A DNA stretch of 64,000 bases from Sipunculus nudus (Eukaryota > Annelida > Sipuncula > Golfingiida > Sipunculidae). The stretch is from positions 76,626,659-76,690,658 of the forward strand of contig CM049313.1 in assembly GCA_026874595.1 (NCBI GenBank). Direction: 5' to 3'. The notes under the pieces were generated by a model, which was given only the letters and a program-made list of their open reading frames with translations, searched no databases and was not told the DNA's origin. The position numbers and the translations under genes are program-made. Each line of letters starts with the position of its first letter. Position 1 is the first letter of the stretch. This document shows, in pieces, positions 1-42,805 of this stretch.

Positions 1-215
1 CTTTTATTTTGGCAATAAATCTCTGGCATTTTGCGTACACTTGTATTTTGGTGATAATTAAATCTGCGTAATTTGAATCATACTTATATTTTGTTGATAA
101 ATCTACATAACTTGAATCACACTTTTACCTTGACAATAAATCTGTTGTGCTTGACTCACACCTGTGTTTCAGTAATTAGCCTCTGGATCCATAACTTTTG
201 TTATATTTATTTTGG
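1..215. repeat. Degenerate tandem repeat, about 44-bp unit
   Basis: About five diverged copies of a unit built on TATTTTGGTGATAAATCT followed by an AT-rich part with TTGAATCACAC; starts near 5, 45, 90, 135 and 205. Probably cut by the left edge. Lies in intron 10 of the PDE8 gene; no coding potential. Confidence 0.6.
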
Positions 216-845
216 CCATGAATCTGTTTAACTTTTAGACAATTTGTATCACCAATATGTCTCTTAACTTTGTCATTTGTCACAGTTTGGCATTCCATTT
301 AGAGCAATGGTAAATTAGTAGACACATCATTATATCATGAATACAGTGTCAATACAGAGAAGGTAAATAGAAACAGATCTGTTTCCATAGGTCAGCCATC
401 TGATATTTTATAACAGAAAGATTTAAAAAATCAAAAAAGTAAAAATCTTCAATAAATATTAAACCTATAAAAAGAAGCAACACATAGACATCAAACACTG
501 AATGTAATATATACCAGTCCCACAAACTTAATTGAACCAAGCATTATTTAACAAATAGAGAGATCCCATTCCATTTTTTAATCGTTATGTCAGAAAATGG
601 ATTGAAAACAAAAAAAAAGATCATGCATTTTAAGAGTATCACTGATATTAAATGAATAAACTCTTCACAATTGGAATCAAAGAAACTTAGAAACAGAAGT
701 TACATAGAAGATGTAACAGAACACCACCACCATGAATAACACAAATATAATATCATGAAGTGCTCAATTAGCATCTACTCATGCATTCATTTACAAATGT
801 TCAATGAGGCTGATAATCACCATGACCAGTAATGCTGTTGAGTCA
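216..845. other. Intron sequence, nothing recognised
   Basis: AT-rich intron 10 sequence. Short open frames on the minus strand have no family similarity and no suitable splice context. Confidence 0.5.
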
Positions 846-1335
846 AATATGCATACCATTGTAGTTTGAGTGCAAGTCTGTGTCCAGGCAACACAAGTAC
901 AAGTCAGAATTATTATAGTCCAAGTTCACATCTATTGAGTCCTAGTCACTGGAAAACCAAGTAAAAAGTCTGAGTCCAAATCAAAAGCAAAAGTCCATGT
1001 GAAGAGAATTTAAAATTGAAATTTGAGAATATCATGTGTATTTTAATGTTAGTTTAGACATGCTTTTCACTTGAATGTTTGATTACACTATTTAGTTCCT
1101 TGTGCAGGAGATAATACTTTGTATATATCTCTCTTATTTTTAAATCTTTTGTTAGTAGTTCACACATGTATATAGGTATTTTTTTTAAATGTGATTGATT
1201 TTATTTTTTCTACTGGACTAAAGCTGGACTTGACCTGATATCTCAAGTCCTTAACAGTCCAAGTACAAGTCCAGAACCCTCAAGTCCGAGTCCCTGAAAA
1301 AGTGGACTCAAGTACAGTCTCAGAGATCTACATCA
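846..1335. repeat. Dispersed repeat with AGTCC-rich ends
   Basis: Both ends are dense in AAGTCC/GAGTCC words (860-1000 and 1195-1320) around an AT-rich middle, closing with CTCAGAGATCTACATCACTG. The layout suggests a MITE-like element about 490 bp long, but exact ends and target duplications are not clear. Confidence 0.45.
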
Positions 1336-1941
1336 CTGCAAATCACACCTATCCCACCTCTTCAATGATAGGCCTTGTGCATTGGACTTTCAGATAGTCA
1401 CTTTGTTTTCATAAAGAAGGAGCATTTTTAGATTTAACATTCTTTAGATGGTGATAACTAATACTGGATGAGACAAAATTAAAACATCACATAAAGAAAA
1501 TCAGAGAATTAGACGGTGATATGATATGAGATTAGATAAAATAAATAAGGCAGGCCTTGTATCACAGTTGCCGATTTTGAAAATGATCCTGGATATGTTT
1601 GCATGAAACAAATATTTATATCTAAGGATGCAAAAACCACTGTCTGTCTGCTTAATATATTTTGTTACAGGACAGCAGGAAACATAATGCATCACACTCT
1701 TTATCATTTTATATAATTCTGTACCTTACCCTTACAGACTGAAAGCAGTCTGGTCATTCATTACAGACACCATTTGGGGGCATTCACTAAAGAAAACATT
1801 AAGGGGCAGGTAACATTAATACCTGACATTTACCTGCAATTTTGACATTCTGTAAATATTTAGCTAAATCTTCTACTAAGCACTATCCTTCTCTGTCCCT
1901 CTTATTTATTATTGTCACAAATAATACTTCATAATGATAAG
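1336..1941. other. Intron sequence, nothing recognised
   Basis: AT-rich, no repeats with clear ends and no exon-like peptide on either strand. Confidence 0.4.
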
Positions 1942-2474
1942 AACAAGTGACCAATGGGTCATGTTGCTCAACTAACAAGTGACCCATGGGTCATGTTGCT
2001 CAACTAACAAAGCAAACTGGGACACACTGAATAAAGCATATTATCATTCTAATATAATGATCCAATACAAAGTATTAGGTTTGTGAGCTGAAAATTAAAC
2101 TAAGGTAAAAATGAAATAATGACAACAGAGCCTACTAGCTTTGTGCTATTAATCATGCTACCCATGTCCAAGAGTACTGAGGTAAATAAAACTCAATCAA
2201 AAATGTAATTGCTGACCAATTTATTGTATGCATGAAAATTTACTCAAGAGGATCCAATGATAGAGATATTTGCAAATGTCAGTTACATTTGTGATAACTG
2301 GACCTTATTTCTCCCAAAAATTGCGAGCTGTCAGTGAAATTTTCAATAAGGCACATTTGTATGATTCAATGAAAGTCTTTGTCAGGATGAGAGGGCAGGT
2401 TAGAAACAAGGACCGTGCAAGGACAAAGGCCATCTCTAAAGCTCAGCATGAATGAGAGTCAGCAAAGTTAAATA
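1942..2474 (+). mobile_element. E1: short HINE-like element without tandem core
   Basis: The left end AACAAGTGACC-AAT-GGGTCA is a hairpin cap, duplicated once as a 32-bp direct repeat (1944 and 1976), followed by arm GCTCAACTAAC. The right end GCTCAGCATGA...AGTCAGC then AAAGTTAAA matches the right end of outer E5 (53098-53128) with decay of the hairpin. About 530 bp, compared with several kb for E5. Likely an internal-deletion relative of the same subfamily. Confidence 0.6.
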
Positions 2475-2594
2475 TTACTTTGTTTTTTATTATGAGCAGT
2501 GGTAAAGTTGTTTGTTTCATTTCTCTAGATTCCTTACGATTCCCAATACCCATCAGAACATATTTTATGACTTTTTATTCTTTCTTGTAAAACC

Positions 2595-2598
<4 letters not shown>

Positions 2599-2640
<42 letters not shown>

Positions 2641-2644
2641 ATTA
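2599..2644. repeat. (ATT)n microsatellite
   Basis: About 13 ATT units with one interruption, directly abutting the A/T-rich end of the dispersed repeat that follows. Confidence 0.9.
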
Positions 2645-3130
2645 TTTTTATTGCACAATTATAAAGCGTTTATCCAGCAAACTGCTCACAAGCAAGATTG
2701 TGATAATAAAAGTTATATCATAAAAAGTTAATTTATGCAAGTCTGAGATTAAAATTATTAAAATATGACTAAATGGTGATAAAAATACCCGTAAGGTAAG
2801 TTAAGAAACAAGTATTATGTCTTTATAGATGCCATGTGGATCTTTATCCACTGGTTATGTTTAGAATTTAAGAGATCATAAGTAAAAAAGTATGTCTTCA
2901 GTCTATTTTTAAACTGTTCTGGTAAGAAGTTCCACATCACAGGTGACACAAGGGGGAATGACCTCCTTCCACAGATCTTCAGTAGATGAAGGCACTACTA
3001 GAACATCTCTACTGCCAGACCTGAGGGTCCTGGTAGACGTGTATGGTATGAGGAGTTCAGACAGGTAAGCTGGAGCTAGATCATGTATCGCTGATCTTAC
3101 CTTGGATTCAAAGAACTAGCATTCATGTGA
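2645..3130 (-). repeat. Dispersed retroposon-like repeat ending in (ATT)n
   Basis: Read on the minus strand this ends with a TAAACGCTTTATAATTGTGC-type tail that runs into the (ATT)n tract, a tail form common in marine-animal retroposons. The body contains the GACCTGAGGGTCCTGGTAGA region and no open frame of note. Family and 5' end are not determined. Confidence 0.4.
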
Positions 3131-3697
3131 AGGCAGTAAAAAACAAGTGTTAGTTATATCTATACCATGCATATGGGTGAAATAGGTTAAGGATTAACAA
3201 ACCACTGGTTAACAGCATGCAGCCCATGTTATCCAGAAGCAGACAATACACAGAGCACTGTTTTTTTTTCAAAACATGTATTGGTCATATCATAACATAT
3301 ACATTCTAGGTATGCTATATCAGTTAATCATTTCAATATCATCATAAAGTTTGATGAAAGTATTTCAATAGTTTCAAGCAGAAATTAAAAGAAAAATGTA
3401 TACTTTAATACAGAACAAACTACTATACAGTTTTACATCATAAACATGATTTTATAGCCATTGAAATGAGAGAATCACATAAACTGATAAATGATACTTA
3501 AACATCATCAGAAAACAGTTATATTATTATTATTTGTATGAAAGCAATTCAGTTGAATTTACTTTCTGGAAAAAAATAGGTACCTGATTTCAGTATTAAT
3601 AATTACGTAAAAGAGGGGGGTCCTTTAAATATATTATAACCAATACATGTTGTGATAATGTCAAATATCCCTTTAAAATATATTGCCAGGAACTAAC
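3131..3697. other. Intron 10 next to exon 10, nothing recognised
   Basis: AT-rich, no repeat boundaries or further PDE8 exon seen. Confidence 0.5.
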
Positions 3698-34020
<30,323 letters not shown>

Positions 34021-34636
34021 CATCATATCATCATTCCGTTTCAACATTTAACCTCTGTTATTATGGTGCAGCTACACCTGGCAATTTTTTTGTTATGTGT
34101 GTTGTGGTTAAAAGGCCAGAGTAATTACACAACAAATTGGCAAATAATGTATTTCCTTACAAAGGAAGAAATTTGGCACGACTGATACTCACATCAGCTC
34201 TTTTATGGCTCTGCAGCTCAAGCACACAGCTATGGTTTCATCAGTGCAAAAAGCCATAATAGCACAGGGTACTAGTATACCTAGGGGTTTCCAAGTGACC
34301 ATACTATTTTTTATGGTATTTTCCATTATTTGTGATGTGTGGACCATCTGAAACTTCACTTATGAAACAGATTGGTAGAAAATGAAAAATGCCTTTCCGT
34401 GCATGTGTTTGCCTGTCTATGACAAGTGGAAAGGCGTACCTTATAACATGTTTCAGCCATACTACGATGTTTATTAGGTGTGTTCAACACTCTGCCTTTT
34501 AAATATATATAGTCTATTCTTGAACCTTGTCTTAAATTGTCTGGCTGGAATATGACTTCACTTGTGAACTTAAGTTATGCCTTCTGTTTGTCGATCCCTG
34601 AAGGGACATAACAGTTTATTTCAATGTATGTGTCTT

Positions 34637-35150
34637 CCAAGGGCCCAATCACGAATAAAGCATGTTGAGTTAACACAAAATTTATCTTCTTCCCCACAAA
34701 ATAAATCTGTACCTGCCAGAGTATTGCCTTGAAACCATTTGCTTACTCCTGTAAAAGTGTGTTAAAAACAGTGGACTGGGTGAAATTGCAGGTGTCATCA
34801 TAAACACAGTGCGTGAGGCTGTGTGCAACACGGAGCCACAACACATGTAAATCAGGAGATGCCCTGACCAATTTGGCCAAAAAAAATATAATACATGTTC
34901 CCATTGGCAGAAACAGCCCGAATTGCCCCTCTTAATCAGACCTCCAGACATGCAGTCTTGTTATGGTAAACAGACACACGTGGACTGTGTTTACCAACAC
35001 GTTGAACTATAACAAGGTGTTAAACTGCTGTATGCCAGGAAACGAGACTGTGTGCTGGGATGGTTCTGGTGGGAAACTTTTGTTTAAGCAAAAATTAAGT
35101 AAAAGTGTGAAAGAATAGGTATAATATTGCTCCTGATTATGTCCCTTTAA
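34637..35150 (-). mobile_element. TTAA-type MITE, copy 1
   Basis: The right end CTGATTATGTCCCTTTAA and left end AAGGGCCCAATCAC are the inverse of the 44.3-kb copy, in opposite orientation. The middle blocks AATCTGTACCTGCC, ACATGTAAATCAGGA and CATAACAAG...CACGT correspond. About 510 bp. Its left end is about 620 bp upstream of the PDE8 start codon. Confidence 0.65.
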
Positions 35151-36175
35151 GATTTAAATAAACTTTATCTCTTTCATTTGTAATAACTGTCTGTACCTGT
35201 TTCACTGTAAAAATCCAGGCCCTAATATCTGGCATTTACTCAGATTTAAGAAAATTGATATTTTGTTTATATCTTTATATTTCCTGTAAAACACAGAAGA
35301 AAGTATTTCAGTTACATAAGATCAGAAAAAAATCATTCAGACAAATGATCTTTTCCTTTATCTGATGAGAAAATGCTCATGTCAGTGTTGAATATCCATG
35401 AGATGATTTAAACCTAACAGAGAATCTACCAGGTACTGTATATTATATGGTTAAACATAAATCTATCAGATTCATTCCTGTTCCCTCTATACTTGCTTCA
35501 TAGCTTGCAAATTAAGACTTCCTGGAATTGCCAATTATATCTACTGACTATAGGAATTCAGCCTTCAGTTTTAAATTCTTTCAATTGTCTTACATATGTC
35601 TCATACCAGTTAGTACTGTAATATTTGTTTCATCTCTTTAATACCCAGAATACTTGTTTTTAATGGCTGTATCTGAATGCCTCAGTGTACTGAGCACAGT
35701 ACTACCAGCAGTTAACCTTTTAATCTGCATTCCTTGCAAAAATGCCTGACAGACTGGTTTGTGTTTGCCTGTCAACATGACTGTTAGAGGTAGGTTACCA
35801 GTCTATATCTACGCTAACTGTAATTGTTTTGACAGCTCTGTTGCTGTGGTGGTAATATGCTGGAGTAGTCAGGGAAAAAATATGACACCAAATACACAGT
35901 GTGAAAGCAGCAGACTGGCGCTTACCTCCAACTATGATGACTTTAATACTTATGGTGAGAGCTAACCACATAATGTACCTCCTGTAGTCACAACTCTCAC
36001 CTTCTGCTGTTTATGCTTCACAGCTTCACAGGTGTCATCTTAGGAACATATCTATCAAATATTCTTAGATTACACCTATTTAATTGAGTCTGCCATGAGG
36101 TTATGCATCCATTCATCCCATCTTCACGTGTGTGTTTGTCCATAACATATCCCCTGCAATCATTAACAGGTCATT
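35151..36175. other. Upstream sequence, nothing recognised
   Basis: Several short plus-strand frames but no family match. The promoter and 5' untranslated exon of PDE8 may be in this general area but no core element stands out. Confidence 0.35.
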
Positions 36176-36179
36176 TCAG

Positions 36180-36375
36180 GAATCAATTGGAAGAATCAAT
36201 TAGATTTTTGTGTGGATCCGGCTCTTGATCCAGTTTCAAAAACGTCATCAAAGAATATTCACAAACGTACAGTCACTCATGCATGAATTAACCTGGGAAT
36301 ATGGGGCAAATAATTGAATGGAAACATGGTTTTGGGAGCACCCCATAATAGGGACCTCACATGGCTTGTATTCTA
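36180..36375. repeat. Dispersed repeat, copy 2 (GATCCGG...CATGGTTTTGGGAGCA)
   Basis: Same block order as the copy at 31900-32190 with moderate divergence. Confidence 0.55.
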
Positions 36376-37526
36376 TAGTTTCCTATGATATTCTAAGTAC
36401 TTCTTTTTAGACACTTCAGGGTCTAAACCAAAATCCAATAATTTCATATATCAAATAGTCATGCATTTTTTTACCTTAGAGAAACTTAATTAGAACTATA
36501 ACATATAATGACACAGCCAACAGCTTTGCCAATAATACAAAATTTTGATTATCAAGATTAATATAGAATTTATGAAAGCTAGTATTTTTATGAAACAATG
36601 GGAAAAGCATCTTAAATGATAGGCAGTGATGTTTGCAATGTGACCAATTCAACCATTAGGATTATGATTTGAGCATTTACTGGGAACATCCATCAATTTT
36701 GAGAATTTGCATGGATTTGCTCAGACAAAAGCTTTGAGGATCACAGAGCTGGATTACTGATTACAGACAAATTAATGTTGACTTTGCCATGCCAATTAAT
36801 TCATAAACAATCAAACAGGACACCATTTTGAATGAGGCTCACTGAACACATAGTCATTGTCAGTATGAATTACCAGTATAGTTATGGCCTGTCATGATAA
36901 AAGTATGACAGATTAAAAAGCTTATTCTGTTAATATTTCAGAACAGCTCTTAAGGTACTTGAGACTCAAGACTTCTGCTTCAAAAGCTAAAGAGCAACTA
37001 AAATAAGCTGTATACTGCAACCATGTATAGAAAATTCTGTTCAGTTGGGTGTACCTATAGCTTACTCAGTTAACAAGAACTGATATACAAAGAATATTTT
37101 TCCTGTTTCTAAAAGAAGGCTAAATTTGCTGCTTAAATTATTTTTGTTCTACTTGAAAAGTCTACAATTCAAAAACTTTATATTCAAAACCCTTAGATTA
37201 ATTATCTGTAGCATAATATCTGTAATTTGTTTCCAGAAGTATATGATAAATGCTTTTTCATACACCTGCATGTTCCTCATACACCATGAGTAGCCTTTCA
37301 GTTAAAATCAACTAGACTATAACCATTTCTTTTTACCTTTTAAGCATCACCCTCTATTAGCAAAAACAATTTTGTCACAAATCAGTATATTGTTATAAAT
37401 CTCCCTGCAATTCTGAGAACATACATATGGATTAAGTGATAGACAGGCAAGTTGTGTGAGACATAGGAAATGAAACTGGTAATCATCGAGATGGTATTTA
37501 CACTTTAGCCTGTATGTTCACATGTA
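36376..37526. other. Nothing recognised
   Basis: AT-rich, no repeats with clear ends, no exon-like peptide on either strand. Confidence 0.35.
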
Positions 37527-37620
37527 TATGTCAAGGCTCAGATCCCGATCAGGATGTGGTCTGGCCTAAGCCCCGATCAGGATGGTGATTGGTCCAGATT
37601 GTGATCTGGGCCTTGACATA
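37527..37620. mobile_element. Mini-MITE, TATGTCAAGGCYCAGATCCC family, copy 1
   Basis: 94-bp imperfect palindrome with ends TATGTCAAGGCTCAGATCCC and its inverse, flanked by TA. Related copies are at 41219 and 61099. Confidence 0.7.
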
Positions 37621-38502
37621 AATATCCTTTTCTCACTTGCAGCCTAATGTTAAGATTACCAGCCATGTAACATGACACCCATGCAATAGGATGGATGTTA
37701 ACTGCAGCAGAGTTTTCTGTATGACTAGGGTCATGGCTCAAAGTATGCCAAAACAATGCAATATATGTCTATTGAGTTTTGTATTTACTGATAATCAAGA
37801 TGCAGATCAATCACTGGCAGAGTAATGTGCTCTCCAAGTGCTCTCATCTAGCTCTTTGTAATGTAATCTGTATCTTATTCTCAACAATTGTGAAAAATTT
37901 ATCAGCTGGTGCATGCAGTTATAATAAAAACATCACTGGTTGTGTTTATTCTCATTCCACTGTGTAAATACACTTGACATCTCTGCCAAATACTAAATAG
38001 ACACAAGTGATTCCACTTTCTTATAAACAATAATACTTCAGCATATATTGCAGTCACAGCACCTGTGCTACTGTTACCAAGAAGTTTTTTAAGCCTAGGC
38101 CAGGATACAATGGAAATATAATATTTTATGATAGTTATTTGACAGCCATATAACATTCATTTGAATACCAACCAGACCTCCAGAACTGATAAGCCCGAGT
38201 GTTTTCATTGTGTTATTTCCTGGACTACATGTTTGGCATGTGTTAGTATTTTATCTGTCACGTTCATTGTATCCCTGTATAAAGGATATTCTTAATATTT
38301 TGTATCCTCTTTTTTCTGTTTTACTGTTTTTAGATATTTAAGCTGACAAAAGTCCCAAGGAGCCATGCAGTTCTGACAGTAAAAAGTGTCTGTACACGTT
38401 TAGTAAACGAGCTGGATTGGAGTTACCAGAATTATACACAAAAAGCAGGGATCACTGCAAAAAGTTTTAAATATTTTTGTCCTAGAATAACTAGAGATTA
38501 AT
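37621..38502. other. Nothing recognised
   Basis: AT-rich; short open frames on both strands lack family matches. Confidence 0.35.
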
Positions 38503-40851
38503 AAGGCTAAAAAAAAAATATAGAAAAGGTTAGGTTCTCAGGCACCACCCGCATCAATTTTAAATTTTTTTTTTTGATTTTCCATAGAAATTTACAAATT
38601 TTGAGCTGCAGCCGCTCTGACATTTCTTTCAAGAAGATAAAAATCATACAATTTCCTTTGTCATTTAGTGCTTTTGCTTGTTTAGGCAAAAAAATTCTGT
38701 TATTATCATGCTTTTTCCATATGACCGTAAAAGTTGTTGCAGAAGTCGCGACTTGTACTAGGAAATAAAATTCTAAAAACTAGAATTTTCTAGCAAAGTC
38801 GGGGTGCGACGTGTAATACGTATGTATCCCGTTTCAGTCAGCTTTCCTGGTACATGGAACGACGTCAGTTAAGTGATAATATGCGATACCTTTAACCAGT
38901 GCTTTGTGAAACGTCTTTCCCCAATAATTTACACTTTTAACCATCTCTTATGGCTTATATTTTGTGAACTGACGGAATTTTCATTTTATTAACATTAAAT
39001 GCAAATTTTAAATTTGCCCAGTTCAAGGCCTACCCGTTGTGACAAGTTGCAATTCAAGTGACACTTCCTTATCTGCGTTACTGTTATATATCATGAGTCA
39101 ATTTGACGCAGATGCCAGTCTGCTGCTCTTTGATGTACATTTTCTATCCGTTTAACTATATGGGTATGCTTGTCGTTATGAAAAACTCGAGGTTCCATAT
39201 CCGTTTATGCTTGTAAAGTTGCGTGTTATTCAAGCTTGATCCACTACAGACACGTCGTGAATTCTTTTGCCTGCCCGGTTGATCGCTGAATACCAGCTGA
39301 CCTTTGAAGCCGTGTAGCGGAAGTTCAAGCCCCGGCTCACCCGTGCAATGACCTTTACATCCCCATGTCAACAAAGCCTTCCGTGACTGATATCCACAGT
39401 TAAAAATTCCTCATATTAAGAACCATTACTTCACTGTCACCATCTAGTGGTTTTGAAGCGTTTTGGATATCAATGTTATAACGTTTCACGTGAGCTGCAA
39501 ATATACGATTTGCTTCGTGTGTTACCCGTGTCGCTTTCAGGACGATCATATGCCCGGTCAACAATATGGCGGCACGCATGCATTACAGTCAATTGTGCGT
39601 TGACGTATTAGTGATTTTTTTAAAAATGAAGACACATTAATCAATACAATGAAATAACAAACACCATACAGGTTTATATGTTATTTACTTAAAATGCCAC
39701 ATACGTACCTAAATTCCACGGGAACCGGCATCGTTTGGTGTCATGACGGATCTAGTTCAACACGGCTGAGTTTGCCATACATCCAAGCAATTTGAATATA
39801 ATCACTGATAACAATGAAAATAGGGTTTTCGAGATAAAAAAAAATCATTAGTCTCAGTAAACATAATACCTGTAAATTCAATTATGTGTATTTAAAATTA
39901 ACTGACCGGTCAATAAAGCGTTCATTATCCCCTTGTTGACTGACATATGATCAGTGATTTCAGTAATACCAGTATGTGCCGCGTCTAGATGGTAAGTTGT
40001 AACAATTAGTTCAGGGGTTACTAAATTCAGTTTTAGAGCCCATTTCAGAAATTAGTTGAAAAAAATCAAATTCAATTGTTCTTTCCATCTTTCAGTTGTC
40101 TTAAGTCAGTTAAAATCATGCCCAATGCGATGGATTGGGACTCATCACGCGTACGCAAACTAATCAGTGTAATGAATCCATCCTACGTTTGATGATCTTT
40201 AACGATTTAAAGAGTTGCTCGATTGTGATAGTATTTTGCCTCAGACTCTTTTAGATTATTAATACAGTCATTTAACTTGATATTTGCATTCTAATGTTAC
40301 TTAACCTAGTAAGAAACGGCAACAATGACATCGTTTCACAGCACAAAATGTTATCCGACGCATCTGACTTTGGCACTGTACAAATCTTGCCTGACAATTG
40401 AACCTCGACTTTATATGTTAAGATTCTGTTGTTATTCCTTAAATATAAGCATTGTATTAAAGCTGTCCAATTATTTTTATGTTTAAATGGTTTATCTAGT
40501 TTATAAACCACATAAGTACTACGGGAACGTTGGTTGTAGTCTTGCATCGCAAGGAATGATACTCAAATTCCATATGTATCAGGTGGTTGGGACGCCTCTG
40601 AAGTCTCGCCTCTGCGACCTATATAATGGACTTTTCCTGAAACTAAACTTGAACGGCTATTCCCCAGGGGGTTCCTAAAAGTCAGGGTGCGACTTGTAAT
40701 AAGGATGCGACTTCTGCAAAGACTTTTACGGTATTTGACATTTTCATAGAAACATACCCAAAAAATTAAGAATAAAAAACCGCCCACCCGCATTGATTTA
40801 TGAAAAAAAGTGCCTGAGAACCATACCTTTTTTTTTTTTTATTTTGGCCTA
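38503..40851 (-). mobile_element. MITE copy 3, GGTTCTCAGGCAC ends, split by an insertion
   Basis: The left part (38503-38724) is collinear with copy 2 up to the CATATGA site. The right part resumes at 40732 with TTTGACATTTTCATAGAAAC and ends GTGCCTGAGAACCATACC...GGCCTA. Without the insertion this MITE would be about 340 bp. Confidence 0.72.
38725..40731. mobile_element. Non-autonomous DNA transposon B, CCGTAAAA ends, nested in MITE copy 3
   Basis: Left CCGTAAAAGT-tgtt-GCAGAAGTCGC and right end read inverted CCGTAAAAGT-cttt-GCAGAAGTCGC. 2007 bp. Ends are related to element A by the first eight bases but the subterminal parts differ. Flanks CATATGA and TATTTGA suggest a diverged 6-7 bp duplication or a decayed TA site. 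The interior (39000-40700) is CpG-richer than its surroundings; no transposase frame. Confidence 0.66.
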
Positions 40852-41218
40852 ACTTAACCTGAATAATTCTAAAATATCACAAATAATATTGAAACTGCAT
40901 CACATACAATTGATTTGTTTTCTGTTGACTGATATTATTTCCCATATATATAAGTGAAAACTTTTAATATCAAATCATGGTTTAATACTTAAATTTATAA
41001 ATATAAGCCATACAGCAAAGGAACATTCATTTATATTTTATTTATAATAACCTGGCCACTGATATGATAAAGTAACCAAACAGCTGAGAAGGGGAACCTG
41101 AAAATTGAAGACAGATAGATATACAAGTATTGAGTAAATAAAATAACTTAACCACGTCACCTCCCTGCAAGTTCAATAACCATAATTGATTTAAGATCAA
41201 AATGATAAGATTTACTTG

Positions 41219-41353
41219 TATGTCAAAGCCCAAATCCCAATCTAGACCAATTGGTGATTAGTCCAGACTAAATCCCGAACAGGATTTGGATGGACTAAAC
41301 CAAAACTGGTCCAATCTCTGATTGGTGAAGATAGGGATCAGGGCCTTGGCATA
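41219..41353. mobile_element. Mini-MITE, TATGTCAAGG family, copy 2
   Basis: 135-bp imperfect palindrome starting TATGTCAAAGCCCAAATCCC and ending GGGATCAGGGCCTTGGCATA. Confidence 0.65.
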
Positions 41354-42660
41354 GTCTTATTAAAAAGTTGTACCTTCATTCCATATTTTGCATCCAAACT
41401 AACATGAAGATTCAAATTAGCACTCAAATGACTGTACAGACATACACAACACTACACATGCAGTGATGTAGAAAGATGCGGGTTGGTTTATATCTGAAAC
41501 GCATGCTGTGAAGGTCACAAACCGTTCAGCCACTAACGATTGTTTTTCAATGCTCCTAGTGGGTTGATGACATCACTGACTGCACTTGTTTTAACACAGT
41601 GACATCTGTATAACCTTCATATGAAGCCCTGGTAAATAATAAATCTGATATGGTTCACCTGAGTACTTTAAAGGTCACATGCACTGAACATCAGGTTATT
41701 TTTTGTAGGTTTTCAAGTATGTGCTATAGAAATGTTTAATTATTATACCTATATTCAGTTTCTGAAGCTTAATATAGATCTGAAGTATCTCAGACTCCAC
41801 ATCTTAAATAAATTGAACAGATTAGAAAAGAAAATAAATGTCTTGTTCAAGAATCCATTGTGATATTTTTGTATATTTATTTTAATATACTTTTTAAAAT
41901 ATGTATATAAAAAATGTTTATTTTAAAATGAAACTTAATAAAGCAAATGTAATGAAATTTCCCTTAATCTCATTTAATCTAAAGTTAAAAAATTGTGATA
42001 AGATAACTGCGATTTAGAGTTCAGCTTACCATGTAGCATAACAAATGACAGTACCTGTAAATTATCTATAATGCAAAATCATTACAAGACACTTAGCTTT
42101 TCTAGACTATGATAAATTATTGAATCCCGAAGTTAATTACACGTCTCATATGTTATTTTAAGGGTTGTCAGTCAGATGGATGTTTACAAATATGAATCCA
42201 AAAATATCTTTTCCAGTAAAAAGCAAATGTGCATTGCAGAATGATATATGAAACATGTACTGAAGCCATCCTATCTGAGAATATACATATAGGACAAAAC
42301 AAAACAATAGACCACGAACATTGTATATAACCACGAGGTCTCTGACGTAGCACCTTTATACATATCTATTCAGCAGCTATGAATGCAGTCACTGATACAT
42401 AAACTGATTTAAAAAGACAGTGTACTTGGTGGTCCTTTTATGTACCCAGTTCATCAGTAATATTGTAAGTAGCCGGAGTAGCTGTCAGTGTGACCCCCAG
42501 GCACTGTATTGTATTTTGATTGTACAACCAAAGCCCCAGCTGCACTAACTGGTGAGAATTAAATTAAATCAGTTCAGTTCAATCACCTCCTGGCTATCAA
42601 GTGTTACAGATTATACCAATAATACCATTTATATCATCTCTTTAGCACCAATTACAACAG
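41354..42660. other. Nothing recognised
   Basis: AT-rich; no exon-like peptide. Confidence 0.35.
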
Positions 42661-42662
42661 AA

Positions 42663-42805
42663 TTAAAGATCTATTACTAATTATAATTAATGTTCATGAT
42701 ATCTTAAGCACAGATTACATCAGAATATTAAAGATCTATTACTAATTATAATTAATGTTCATGATATCTTAAACACAGACTACAACAGAATATTAAAGAT
42801 CTATC
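42663..42805. repeat. 65-bp tandem repeat, about 2.2 copies
   Basis: AAAGATCTATTACTAATTAT recurs at 42665 and 42730, and AAAGATCTAT begins a partial third copy at 42795. Confidence 0.85.
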
